Shown here piece after piece: positions 16,546-25,093 of a stretch of DNA of 64,000 bases (the first letter of the stretch is position 1; each line of letters starts with the position of its first letter). Below the pieces are notes generated by a model that had not been told where the DNA came from, did not search any database, and was given only the letters and a program-made list of their open reading frames with translations. The position numbers and the translations under genes are program-made. Origin of the DNA: DATDPM01 sp963841995 (lineage in GTDB: Bacteria; Pseudomonadota; Alphaproteobacteria; DATDPM01). The stretch is taken from NCBI GenBank assembly GCA_963841995.1, contig CAWJEX010000019.1, forward strand, positions 124,001 to 188,000. The letters run 5' to 3'.

Positions 16546-17025
16546 ATGCTGGTCCAGCCCGTGACGTCTCTGTCGCGGCAGGAACTGGCGGGGTCGGAGA
16601 TGTTGCGCCAAGAGTTGGGGCAGCAGACGGCACCCGGGCATCACAGCGTCCACAAGGATTATTTCGTCGAGCGCAACGGCCTTCGTTTTGCCGGCACGCA
16701 TCTGCTCGTCGATCTCTGGAAGGCGCACAATCTCGACAATCTCGAAGTGATCGATCAGATGCTGCGCGAGGCGGCCGCCGTTGCCGGCGCCACGCTGCTG
16801 CATATCCATCTCCATCACTTTTCGCCCAATGGCGGCGTCTCGGGTGTGGCGGTGCTGGCCGAATCGCACATCTCCATCCACACCTGGCCTGAGCGCGAAT
16901 TCGCGGCGATCGACATATTCATGTGCGGCGCCTGCGACCCGTATAAGGCCATTCCCGTCCTGCGGCGGATGCTGGCGGCCGATTGGGTCCAGCTCAACGA
17001 GCAGAGGCGGGGCCTGATGCTGTGA
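16546..17025 (+). CDS. speD: S-adenosylmethionine decarboxylase proenzyme
   Basis: 159 aa from ATG 16546. Class 1b bacterial AdoMet decarboxylase, which self-cleaves at the Ser of AESHISIHTWPE to create the pyruvoyl group. GTHLLVDLW, LLHIHLHHFSPNGGVSGV and DIFMCGACDP with the catalytic Cys are all present. It makes decarboxylated AdoMet, the aminopropyl donor for spermidine. The stop overlaps the GTG start of speE, so the two enzymes of the pathway are co-translated. In-frame codons upstream to 16468 exist, but the family start fits the ATG used. Confidence 0.94.
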   Translation: MLVQPVTSLSRQELAGSEMLRQELGQQTAPGHHSVHKDYFVERNGLRFAGTHLLVDLWKAHNLDNLEVIDQMLREAAAVAGATLLHIHLHHFSPNGGVSGVAVLAESHISIHTWPEREFAAIDIFMCGACDPYKAIPVLRRMLAADWVQLNEQRRGLML

Positions 17026-17864
17026 CCTGGTTCTCGGAAAAGCTCCACGCCAACTACCAGCTCCAGCTCCACATAACCCAGACCCTCTTCCAAGAAAAAA
17101 CCGAGCACCAGGATCTCCAGATTTTCGAGAACCCGGTGTTCGGCCGCATCTTGGCGCTGGACGGCATCATCCAAACCACCGAGGGCGACGAGTTCATCTA
17201 TCACGAGATGCTCGCCCATGTGCCGATTCTGGCCCATGGCGCGGCCAAGCGGGTTTTGATCGTCGGCGGCGGCGATGGCGGAATGCTCCGGCGCGCCTTG
17301 ATGCATTCCGGGATCGAGGCGACTTTGGTCGAAATCGATCCGGGCGTGATCGAGCTCTGCCGGAAATACCTGCCCAGCATCGGCGACAACGTTTTCGACG
17401 CGCCGCGAGCCAAGGTGGTGATCGCCGACGGCGCCCAATACGTCGCCGAAACCGCCGACCGTTACGACGTGGCGATCGTCGATTCGACTGACCCGTTGGG
17501 CCCTGGCGAAGTCTTGTTCGCCGCCGAGTTCTATAAGAACTGCAAGCGGTGCCTCAATCCGGGCGGCATTCTCGTCACCCAGAGCGGCGTGCCGTTCCTG
17601 CAGAAGACCGAGCTCACGAATTCATACCGGCGTTTGAGCCAGCATTTCGCCGACGCCAGTTTCTTTTTGGCGCCGGTGCCGACCTATGCCGGCGGGTTCA
17701 TGGCCTTCGGCTGGGCCACCGACAACAAGGAAACCCGGCGGCTTCCGGTTTCGACGATCGCCGAACGCTTCGCCAAGGCCAAGCTCCAAACCCGCTACTA
17801 CAATCCGGAAATCCACGTCGCCAGCTTCGCCCTGCCGAACTACGTCAGGGCGTTGATGGTCTAG
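17022..17864 (+). CDS. speE: Spermidine synthase
   Basis: 280 aa from GTG 17022, which overlaps the speD TGA (GTGA). Putrescine aminopropyltransferase with a Rossmann fold: N-terminal beta domain (LQIFENPVFGRILALDG, QTTEGDEFIYHEM) and the AdoMet-binding GGGDGGMLRRAL. Acidic ligands lie in LVEIDPGVIELCRKYLP, the catalytic region is YDVAIVDSTDPLGPGE, and QSGVPF is present. It transfers the aminopropyl group from SpeD product to putrescine. Its TAG stop at 17862-17864 is the second to fourth base of an element that begins CTAG at 17861. Confidence 0.95.
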   Translation: MTWFSEKLHANYQLQLHITQTLFQEKTEHQDLQIFENPVFGRILALDGIIQTTEGDEFIYHEMLAHVPILAHGAAKRVLIVGGGDGGMLRRALMHSGIEATLVEIDPGVIELCRKYLPSIGDNVFDAPRAKVVIADGAQYVAETADRYDVAIVDSTDPLGPGEVLFAAEFYKNCKRCLNPGGILVTQSGVPFLQKTELTNSYRRLSQHFADASFFLAPVPTYAGGFMAFGWATDNKETRRLPVSTIAERFAKAKLQTRYYNPEIHVASFALPNYVRALMV

Positions 17865-18178
17865 AGCATGATCTTGTCAGTTCGAAATCGGCTGCGTTGC
17901 GCCGTTGGTGCGGCGATCCGCTAAGCGCGCCAAGCCCGCCGGCCTTGCCGGCAAACGTTTGCGCGCAAAGCGCGCGGGAGGCGATGCGGGGCATCGGCCG
18001 AACGGCGCAACGCCGCGGGCGCCCGCCAAGGCGCAACCCAAAGGGCCCGGGTCTTTTGCCGCCGCGGGTTCGTCGGAGCGCTCGCCCGTAGTCCCTGCTA
18101 CGCGCTTCGCGCTTCTCCTGCGCGCGGCGCAAAATACCTCCGGTGCAGCCGGTTCCAACTGACAAGATCATGCTCTAG
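17861..18178. mobile_element. MITE-like element with CTAG-bounded terminal inverted repeats
   Basis: 318 bp, with no gene of its own. The two ends are inverted repeats: CTAGAGCATGATCTTGTCAG and the next two bases are identical at both ends, and similarity continues to about 34 bp (GAA and CGGCTGC shared). The interior is very GC-rich with many short palindromes. The left end overlaps the stop of speE and the right end overlaps the stop of the DUF4202 gene, both TAG read from the CTAG terminus. Elements with CTAGAGCA ends are dispersed in Hyphomicrobiales genomes. No transposase is present, so if mobile it is non-autonomous. It may also act as a two-way terminator. Confidence 0.75.
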
Positions 18179-18756
18179 GACGGGCTTAGCGCCTTCTTGA
18201 CGAGGGCGCCGGCTTCCGGCGGCATCGCCAATCCCAGCGCCGCTTTTTGACCATTCTCCGACATCTTTTTCCAAGTCTTGCGGAGAATATCGACGATCTT
18301 TTCCGCGTCGTGCTGCTTGGCGAAATCGGCGAAATAGTTTTCCAGAAAAACGAGGCAGATGACGTCTTCGAGGGTTTGCGCCTCGCTGTCCTGTTTCAAA
18401 CGCTCCTTGCGCAAGAGCGCCTGAACGCGGGCGATCGTTCCTTCGCCGTAACCGAGTTCGCCGAGAATGGCCCCCGCCAGCGCGGCGTGGAAATTCTTCA
18501 GATCGGTCCGCCATTTCAGATAGCCGATGCAATTCATCGGATAATGCGAACGGGGAATTTTCCAGCGCTTGATGTGCTGGGCGCGAACCGCCAGCCGCAG
18601 GGTCTCGGACGCGGACGGCGCCAATTTTTCCAACCAGCGCGTCATCTGCTCGGCATAGACGAGCTCTTTCGGCCGGCCGCTTTGCGGATCGCGATTGGGA
18701 TCTTGCGCGTTTTGGGCGTCGAATTCGGCGATGGCCTGGGCGAATCGATCGGTCAT
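18175..18756 (-). CDS. DUF4202 domain-containing protein
   Basis: 193 aa soluble protein. Conserved features of the family are present: QDPN near the N terminus, LVYAEQMTRWLEKLAP, LRLAVRAQHIKRWKIPRSHYP, YLKWRTDLKNFHA and LEDVICLVFLENYF. The His/Asp spacing (AQH, then LED and FADF) resembles HD-type metal-binding helices, but the activity is not known. The gene is convergent with speE and takes its TAG stop from the terminal repeat of the 318-bp element between them. Confidence 0.85.
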   Translation of the reverse strand: MTDRFAQAIAEFDAQNAQDPNRDPQSGRPKELVYAEQMTRWLEKLAPSASETLRLAVRAQHIKRWKIPRSHYPMNCIGYLKWRTDLKNFHAALAGAILGELGYGEGTIARVQALLRKERLKQDSEAQTLEDVICLVFLENYFADFAKQHDAEKIVDILRKTWKKMSENGQKAALGLAMPPEAGALVKKALSPS

Positions 18757-18780
18757 GACGCTGGGTAGCTTAACACGCGA

Positions 18781-20347
18781 TCACCGGCACTGTCCGGTTC
18801 CGGGTAGGAGCACGAAATCGAGAGACAGCAATCGCTTGACGCCGTACCGGTATGGCGCCGCCACCGATTGGCGCGTCGCCGAATCCGGAACACTGGCCCC
18901 GAACGCCGCTTCCAGAAATAGCGGGAGCGATCCCGGCATTGCATCCCCGTCGCGTGCGTTCCAGATCACCAGGCATTGCCCCCGGGCATCCGGCGCGGGG
19001 CCGGGCGGAACGTAATAATCATAGACCGGGGTAGCCACCCGCGCCTGCGGGAAAACGAGACGGAAATTTCCGGCGATGTGCTCGTCGCCCGCGACAATCG
19101 TGCCGCCGGAAAATCCTTGCTGCGCAACCAGCCTGGCCAGTTCGGGATAAGGCGCTTGCAAGCGGCATCGGCCGCAATAGGCGAGAAAGCCTTGGGCCAG
19201 CAAGACACCGAAGACGGCGAGGGCCGTGGCACCCAGGACGCCTGCCCAAATTTTCAACTGGCGAGTCGTGAATCCGGCGTCCTGCACGCGGCAAAAGAAA
19301 TAGAGCGGGAAAAGGATCAAGACGGTGTGCATCCACCGGCTCTTGTATTGCGTGACGCCGGCGGCGAGCACGCCGATCAGCACGATCGCCGCCATGGCGA
19401 TGAAAAAATGCTCGAGCAGCTTTCGGCAATCGAGCGCGCCCGGACCGGGCATGCCCGATGCGGATTGGCCCGATGCGGACAGGCGGGGGGCGGCGGTAAC
19501 CGCTCGCGGGAAAACCGCGACTGCAAAAATCCAGAACGGCGCGAGGAATCCAACGATGGCGGCGACAAGCTTCCACAACCCGGACATGATGCCCGGGACA
19601 TAAGCCGCGCCGCCGCCGCGCCGCATGGCGTCCTTGAACAGCGAGCCCATTCCATGACCGCCGTGGAAACCCCAAAGCAGGAACGGCAGGATGATTGCGG
19701 TAAGGGGCAAGAATGCCAGCACGATTCGCGGGTTGAAAAGGCGGCGGCGCGTCGGTTCTTGCATCATCCCCGCGGCAAGCAGCGCTCCGGCAAAGGCCGG
19801 GAATCCCCATTTCGACAGCAAGCCGGCGGCCAACGCCGCGCCGAAAAACAGATAGTCCCCATTTTCCCCGCGCCGGGTCACCAGCAGGAACGCATTGAAC
19901 GTCGCGGCGCAGGACGTGGTCAGCAGCACTGTATTGGTGAAGCCGACATGCACGCCGTAGCCGATGGCGTAAATCAGCGACGGCGACAGGGCTGCGGCGA
20001 GGACGAGCCGGCGGTCGTCGATGATTTCCCGGGCGCTCAGGTAATAAAACACGTAGCCAAGGGCCACGAGCGTGTATTTGACGAGAAAGACCGCCGCGGC
20101 GGTGACGCCGAAAACCCGGAACGCTCCCCACAGCAGCCACGTATAGAGCGGCGGCTGGCGGTAGTAATAACTCCACTGCAGATTTCTGGGCGAAGATTGT
20201 TTCGGCCACGTCGTCGACGGCGATCGCCGGCGAAATCGCGAGGCGCAAGGCGAAATGGATCAAGATGTATAGGGCGAGAAGCGCGGCAAATCCCTGCCAC
20301 TCAAACGCCGTGTCGGGCAGGCGCGGCGCAGCAATCCCTTTGTTCAT
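18781..20347 (-). pseudogene. GT39-type membrane glycosyltransferase, frameshifted
   Basis: About 521 codons in two frames. The N-terminal part (ILIHFALRL, then AVDDVAETIFAQ) carries the conserved DD/E motif of ArnT/PMT-like enzymes. After one extra T in the run at 20183-20185 the frame continues as NLQWSYYYRQPPLYTWLL, then multiple membrane helices and a periplasmic C-terminal domain. GT39-type enzymes transfer a sugar from polyprenyl phosphate on the periplasmic side. The neighbours encode a DPM1-like synthase (GT2) and a LAB_N protein, the expected partners. The start at 20347 is 64 bp from the divergent FkbM gene. With one base removed the gene would be intact, so sequencing error is possible. 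Confidence 0.8.
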
Positions 20348-20410
20348 GCCACGGGACCCGTCGCCGCACCTCGCGCCGTGCTATAACCCGGCGCCAATAC
20401 GGGGAGACCA

Positions 20411-21211
20411 GTGACGAACGAAACTGTGCCGGAAGTACGGGGGCAGGAAGTGCCACGCGGGCACGAGGCGTCACGGATTCCGCCCATGACGCTCGAAGAG
20501 AAGATCGTGAACACGCTGGTCCCCGCGGCGGTGTTGTGGCGCTATCGGGCGTGGAAAGCTTGGTCTCGCGGCGAATTGGAATTGCGGCTGTTACGGTATC
20601 TTGCCGATCCATCGAAAACAAGCGTCGACGCCGGGGCCAACAAGGGCGTCTACACCTATTTCCTGAGCGGGCTTTGCCGCCACGTCTACGCCTATGAGCC
20701 GAACCCGAAAATTTTTGGGCTGCTACGGCGATCCGTGCACCGGCCGAATGTAACGCTGCGCGCCGCCGCCCTCTCGGATGTCAGCGGCGAAGACCAGTTG
20801 ATCGTGCCGAGGCGCAAGGCCGGTTATTCAAATCAGCTCGCCACCCTCCGCAAAGACAAATTCACCGGCGAAGCCATCGAGGTGTCGGTCGAAACCCGGA
20901 GGCTCGATGACGAAGATTTGGGCCAAGTCGGCTTCATCAAGATCGACGTCGAAGGATACGAGCGGCAGGTTCTGATGGGTGGCCTCGAAACCCTGAAGCG
21001 CCACCGCCCCCGGCTCCTCGTCGAAATCCAGGAGGCGTATACCAAGGAACCGATCGAAGCCACCCTCGCCTTCATCTGCTCGCTCGGTTACGAGGGCCTG
21101 TTCATGCTCGGCGGCCGGTTGATGACGCTGTCCCGGTTCGATCCGGCGCGCCATCACCGAAAGCCGGCGGCTGGAGCCCATGTCTACAATTTCATCTTCC
21201 TGCCGGTTTAA
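20411..21211 (+). CDS. FkbM family methyltransferase
   Basis: 266 aa, GTG start at 20411 preceded by GGGGAGACCA. AdoMet-dependent methyltransferase: TSVDAGANKGVYTYFL is the SAM-binding motif I and VYAYEPNPKIFGLL motif II. The FkbM signature VGFIKIDVEGYERQVLMG is followed by RPRLLVEIQ. Members O-methylate sugars or lipids. Its position between a GT39 transferase and a GT2 synthase suggests methylation of the envelope glycan made here; that is inference. Confidence 0.9.
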   Translation: MTNETVPEVRGQEVPRGHEASRIPPMTLEEKIVNTLVPAAVLWRYRAWKAWSRGELELRLLRYLADPSKTSVDAGANKGVYTYFLSGLCRHVYAYEPNPKIFGLLRRSVHRPNVTLRAAALSDVSGEDQLIVPRRKAGYSNQLATLRKDKFTGEAIEVSVETRRLDDEDLGQVGFIKIDVEGYERQVLMGGLETLKRHRPRLLVEIQEAYTKEPIEATLAFICSLGYEGLFMLGGRLMTLSRFDPARHHRKPAAGAHVYNFIFLPV

Positions 21212-21250
21212 ATCTTCGCTTGGATAGCCGGGGTTTGATATCTGGTGCCT

Positions 21251-22000
21251 ATGCCGACCGAGCCGCTCGAACTTTCCGTCGTCGTTCCGGTCTTCAACGA
21301 GGCCGAGAACATCCTGCCGCTGGTCGCCGAAATCGACGCTGGCCTGGCGGGCAGCCAGATCGCATTCGAAATCCTCTATGTGGACGACGGCAGCAATGAC
21401 GAGACGCCGACAAGATTGGCCGAAGCGCGGCGACGATTTGGCCGGCTGCGGGCGCTCCGATTTAAGCGCAATTGCGGCCAGAGCGCCGCGATCCGGGAAG
21501 GCGTCAAGGCGGCGCGCGGGCGATTGATCGCAACACTGGACGGCGATGGGCAGAACGATCCCGCCGATATCGCGAAGCTGCTGGCCGTCTTTCCGAAAGG
21601 CCTCTCCCCGTCCCCGCTGATCGCCGGATTGCGCCGCAAACGCCGGGACAATTGGCGACGGCGTATCTCGTCCCGCATCGCCAACAAGATTCGCAGCCTA
21701 ATCCTTGACGATCAGACGCCGGATACCGGCTGCTCGCTTAAGGTGTTCGAGCGCGAGGCGTTTCTCGACCTGCCATTTTTCGACCACATGCATCGATTCC
21801 TGCCGGCATTGTTCCGCCAAGCGGGGCGCTGCGTGGTGATGGTCGACGTCAACCACCGGCCACGCGCCCGCGGCGTTTCGAAATACGGCGTATCCAACCG
21901 GCTGTGGATCGGGATCGTCGATCTGTTCGGCGTGTTATGGCTGCAGCGCCGCCAGAAATCGCCAGAAATTGTCAAAGACCAGATTGTGAAAGAAGACTGA
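21251..22000 (+). CDS. Family 2 glycosyltransferase, dolichol-phosphate-mannose-synthase-like
   Basis: 249 aa. GT-A fold: SVVVPVFNEAENILPLV, LYVDDGSNDETP and the metal-binding IATLDGDGQNDPADI are diagnostic of DPM1/ArnC-type enzymes that charge polyprenyl phosphate with a sugar from a nucleotide sugar. QTPDTGCSLKVF and HRFLPAL are further conserved pieces. It lacks the C-terminal membrane helices of ArnC, and the next gene encodes a separate small membrane protein. ATG 21251 is used; a GTG lies two codons upstream. Its product would feed the GT39 enzyme. Confidence 0.9.
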   Translation: MPTEPLELSVVVPVFNEAENILPLVAEIDAGLAGSQIAFEILYVDDGSNDETPTRLAEARRRFGRLRALRFKRNCGQSAAIREGVKAARGRLIATLDGDGQNDPADIAKLLAVFPKGLSPSPLIAGLRRKRRDNWRRRISSRIANKIRSLILDDQTPDTGCSLKVFEREAFLDLPFFDHMHRFLPALFRQAGRCVVMVDVNHRPRARGVSKYGVSNRLWIGIVDLFGVLWLQRRQKSPEIVKDQIVKED

Positions 22001-22016
22001 GGGAGGAAAGACCGCG

Positions 22017-22292
22017 ATGAACGCGAATACGATTTGGATCGGCATCGGGTTCCTGGGCCAAGCCATGTTCTCCCTGCGATTCCTGATCCAATGGATTCAC
22101 AGCGAGCGCCAGCGCCGGAGCGTCATTCCCGTGGCCTTCTGGTATTTCAGCGTCGCCGGCGGCGCGATCCTGCTTGCCTATGCTCTTTACCGGATGGATC
22201 CAGTCTTCATTTTGGGTCAGGGGGCCGGCCTTTTGGTCTACGGCCGGAATCTCTATTTCATCCGCAAGCAGCCGCCTGAATCGCTCGCATGA
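22017..22292 (+). CDS. LAB_N (lipid-A-disaccharide synthase N-terminal-like) small membrane protein
   Basis: 91 aa with about three membrane helices. The LAB_N family pattern is clear: IGFLGQAMFSLRFLIQWIHSE, then VIPVAFWYFSV, then YRMDPVFILGQGAG and YGRNLYFI. The family is named for the N-terminal region of some LpxB proteins, but free-standing copies occur beside GT2/GT39 sugar-lipid genes. The gene starts 16 bp after GT2 with GGGAGGAAAG before the ATG, so they form one operon. It is likely a membrane partner of the GT2 enzyme. Confidence 0.9.
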   Translation: MNANTIWIGIGFLGQAMFSLRFLIQWIHSERQRRSVIPVAFWYFSVAGGAILLAYALYRMDPVFILGQGAGLLVYGRNLYFIRKQPPESLA

Positions 22293-22356
22293 GAATGGGG
22301 CCGGCGTGAAGATCACCCCCGCATGAACGTCGTGTTAGCGTAAACATGGACATTTC

Positions 22357-23076
22357 GTGAGCAGCCCCTGCCCGATCTGCGGTGGCGGATCCGTGTTTTT
22401 AGGGAAAAAGCACGGCTATACGCTATCGCGTTGCCGCAGATGCGGATTCGCGTTTTGCGACCCGATGCCGAGCAACGACCAGATCACGGCGTTTTATCGG
22501 GAGGAAGGCGACATCGCCGCCGACTCCTATCCCAAGGCCCCATCGCGATTCCGCCGCGCCTTCATCAAGGCGATCAAATTTGCCCGATTCATTCGCGGCC
22601 ATGATGTGATCGATGTCGGCTGCGGCGGCGGATACGTGGCCGAAGCCATGCGGCGTGTCGGTGGACGTTCCGCCGGAATCGACGTCAGCGAAAATTCAAT
22701 CGCTTACGCCAAGCGGCGCTTCCCGAATTGCGAATTCGCCGCGGCAACGCCGGAGGAATTCGTCCGCAACGGCCGGAAATTCGATTTCGTCTATTGCTCT
22801 GAAGTGATCGAGCACGTGCCCGATCTCGAATCCTTCGTCGCATCGCTGGCGCAGATTTCGCGGCGCGGCGGAAAGCTCTTCGTCACAACGCCGGATATCG
22901 GCCACTGGCGGGTGCCGAAAGACATCGTTTCCTGGGACATCGTCGATCCGCCGCGGCATGTCCGCTATTTCACTTATGCGAGCTTGCGGATGATCCTCGA
23001 GCGCCACGGCTTCGTCATCCGCCGGAAGTCCTTCAAGCTAAAGCCGGGACTGCAGGTTTTGGCGGAGCGGATTTAG
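22357..23076 (+). CDS. Class I SAM-dependent methyltransferase with N-terminal zinc ribbon
   Basis: 239 aa from GTG 22357. The N terminus has two CxxC knuckles (CPICGG and CRRCGFAFC) that would bind zinc. The methyltransferase domain follows with HDVIDVGCGGGYVAEAMRRVGG, SAGIDVSENSIAYAKRRF, YCSEVIEHVPDLESF and GGKLFVTTPD, as in UbiG/Methyltransf_23 proteins acting on sugar lipids. It is the last gene of the envelope glycan group and ends overlapping the convergent hdeD-like gene by 4 bp. Confidence 0.87.
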   Translation: MSSPCPICGGGSVFLGKKHGYTLSRCRRCGFAFCDPMPSNDQITAFYREEGDIAADSYPKAPSRFRRAFIKAIKFARFIRGHDVIDVGCGGGYVAEAMRRVGGRSAGIDVSENSIAYAKRRFPNCEFAAATPEEFVRNGRKFDFVYCSEVIEHVPDLESFVASLAQISRRGGKLFVTTPDIGHWRVPKDIVSWDIVDPPRHVRYFTYASLRMILERHGFVIRRKSFKLKPGLQVLAERI

Positions 23077-23738
23077 GTCGCGAGTTTCCGCGCCGCCAGT
23101 GCCATGGCGATGAGCGAGGTGCCGCCGAACAGCAGATCGATCCCGAACAAGAACCCCAGCGCCCACGCGAAGGCGCCCGGCAAGCCTGAGATGATTAGGG
23201 CGGCGAGAACCAGATCGACGATGCCGTTGACCAACAGCCATTCCCATCGGCTGGAGAGTTCGCGGCGATGGGACAGGGCGAGGACGATGGTCAGCACGCC
23301 GTCGGCGATGAAAAAGGCAATCAGCACGTAAGTCAGGGTGACCAACCCGGCCAGCGGATTCCAGATCAATACGCCGCCGGCCAGCAAGGCGGCGATCGCC
23401 GACAGCAGCGACCAGCCGAATCCCGGCGCTTCCCGCGCCTTGAAGGTCATCACCAGGCCGACGATTCCGGCGACCAGGAACAGCCATCCGAGAAAGATCG
23501 TGGTGGCGAGGCCGGCGACAAGGGGAACCATGATCGCGGCAATGCCGAGCAGGACGAGGATAATTCCCTCGGCCAGGAACACGCCCCAATGATCGCGCAT
23601 GGATTTGGTGACTGCAGCGGCTAAATCGGAATTGCCGGCGATTGGCGGCATCGCTTGTCCCCCTTGCGTGCTTTGGCCCCCTTGCTTGCCCTGGGCCCGT
23701 TTTTTCGGTTGTTGCCGGGAGTTTAGCACCGGCAGCAA
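23073..23738 (-). CDS. HdeD family (DUF308) membrane protein
   Basis: 221 aa with a polar Gln/Gly-rich N terminus and about six membrane helices. The DUF308 pattern is visible: WGVFLAEGIILVLLGIAAIM, then LGWLFLVAGIVGLV, then a second half repeating the same layout. HdeD proteins are linked to acid resistance in enteric bacteria; in alphaproteobacteria the role is not defined. Met 23651 (MPPIAGN) is an alternative start that would remove the Gln-rich leader. Confidence 0.85.
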   Translation of the reverse strand: MLPVLNSRQQPKKRAQGKQGGQSTQGGQAMPPIAGNSDLAAAVTKSMRDHWGVFLAEGIILVLLGIAAIMVPLVAGLATTIFLGWLFLVAGIVGLVMTFKAREAPGFGWSLLSAIAALLAGGVLIWNPLAGLVTLTYVLIAFFIADGVLTIVLALSHRRELSSRWEWLLVNGIVDLVLAALIISGLPGAFAWALGFLFGIDLLFGGTSLIAMALAARKLAT

Positions 23739-24151
23739 GCACGCGGATAGCGGGGTTGTCGAGCCTTGAGGGGATGAATCCTGATCGGCGTCACGCGAAA
23801 CTCACGGGAGGAAGTCGCCGGGAAAATTGGGGACCGGTTACGCATGTATGATCCGAGCGGAGTGTGCAAGGCCCACCTGGCCAAATTCCGCCCGAAGCAA
23901 ATCCGCTGAGTGAAGATTACGCGCTAGAAGCCGCGCCGGCACCTAGAGCAAAATCCGGTCGCGTTGAATCATTCCTTCCCCCCTTGTGAGGGAGGTTAGG
24001 AGGCGGGTGCCAAAGAAAGTCAGGGGACGGCCAAAATGAACCCCCCACCTGCGAAAACCAGGGCTTTGATTTCACAAAGCCAGGTTTTCGCTTCCTCCCC
24101 CGCAAAGGGGGAGGCCACAAGACGGAAAACTCCACCTGATCGGCTATTGCT
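23739..24151. other. Intergenic region, mostly a CTAG-ended repeat element
   Basis: About 410 bp without a convincing gene. A short open stretch ending at 23910 (reading MYDPSGVCKAHLAKFRPKQI) may be the tail of a lost gene. The second half is the repeat element annotated separately. Confidence 0.5.
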
Positions 24152-24154
24152 CTA
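23944..24154. repeat. Second CTAG-ended intergenic element with internal hairpins
   Basis: 211 bp. The ends start CTAGAGCAA on both strands and stay similar for about 33 bp (shared CCG, TC, GT, GA and TTCC positions). Inside, 24053-24093 forms a long hairpin of GCGAAAACC and GGCTTTG against their complements, with AG mismatches. A CCTCCCCC/GGGGGAGG pair flanks a short spacer nearby. The right end supplies the TAG stop (24152-24154) of the outer membrane protein gene. It belongs to the same general class as the 17.9 kb element but has a different core. Confidence 0.65.
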
Positions 24155-24889
24155 GAAGCCGAATGTCAGGCCCATTTCGACATTGTGGCTGCCGTATTCG
24201 CCCGACGAGCCGCGGATATCGGGCGCCGTCGTGGCGAAATACCGGTAACCCGTACGGATCGAAATGTTGTCGGTCAGCGCGTAGCGCACGCCGCCCATGA
24301 ATTGATAAGCGAAGACCACGTCGTTGTCGTCGACATGGAGCGGGCCGCTCGCCGCCGTGACATTGGCCAGACCCAGACCGCTGCCGATATAGGGCGTGAA
24401 GGCGCTCTTGGTGTCGTAGTCGTAAAGCATATTGAACATGCCGGAGAGGGCGGAAATATGCCCGTCCACATCGCCGGTAAAGCGGGTGCCGTAGGCGCCG
24501 CCGGAAACTTTATCGATGCCGTTGCGGCGATAGCCGAGTTCGGCTTCGGTGCGCAACCCGTTTTCCCAGGCATAGCCGAGCGCGCCGGTGACCCCGAAAC
24601 CGGGATCGCTGGCCAGCTCGCCCGTGCCGCCGGGAATGATTCCGTCCCTGATCGTCTGTTCCTGCATGAGCGCAAACTGCCCGCCGAAATCGACATACCA
24701 GCCGCGGTCGGGGCCGTGCTCCGGAGGCGGCGTTTGCGCCAGATTTTGACTCTTGTCCGCCGGCAGGACCGGACCTTGGACCGCGCCGGAATTCCCGTCC
24801 GCGCTCTTGTCAGCGCTCTTATCGGCACCTTGGGCGAAGGCCGGCCCACATAACGCCACCAAGGCCGCCATCAACACGAACTTCTTCAT
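24152..24889 (-). CDS. Outer membrane beta-barrel protein (OmpA/Omp25-like barrel)
   Basis: 245 aa from ATG 24889 (a longer start at 24922 is less likely). The signal peptide is MKKFVLMAALVALCGPAFAQ. A low-complexity linker with ADKSADKSAD follows, then an eight-stranded barrel: WYVDFGGQFALM, GFGVTGALGYAWENGLRTEAELGYRRN, AFTPYIGSGLGLANV, GGVRYALTDNISIRTGYRYF. The last strand ends in aromatic Phe (EMGLTFGF), the Bam recognition signal. It resembles Hyphomicrobiales Omp25/RopB-type porin-like proteins. Its stop lies in a repeat element. Confidence 0.85.
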   Translation of the reverse strand: MKKFVLMAALVALCGPAFAQGADKSADKSADGNSGAVQGPVLPADKSQNLAQTPPPEHGPDRGWYVDFGGQFALMQEQTIRDGIIPGGTGELASDPGFGVTGALGYAWENGLRTEAELGYRRNGIDKVSGGAYGTRFTGDVDGHISALSGMFNMLYDYDTKSAFTPYIGSGLGLANVTAASGPLHVDDNDVVFAYQFMGGVRYALTDNISIRTGYRYFATTAPDIRGSSGEYGSHNVEMGLTFGF

Positions 24890-25093
24890 GCCGCTTCCCT
24901 CCTGGAACTCCGCCTTCCCCAAGGCCAGGACGCGACATTAGCGCGCGATTACTTAATACTTCGTTTTCGCGATAAGTAATGCTCAAGTATTAGAAACAGT
25001 TCTATTGATATTTGCATAAAATTTTAGGAAATTTGAGGCGAAGGCCGGCGGTCCCCGGTGTCGGCCCGCCAGACCTCCTCGCCGCCGCCTGAC

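Noticed and set aside
18976..20697. Long plus-strand open frame (573 codons) opposite the GT39 gene
   Set aside because: Its translation is Arg/Gly/Gln-rich without any domain, while the minus strand carries clear membrane helices and GT39 motifs. Long antisense frames are normal at this GC content.
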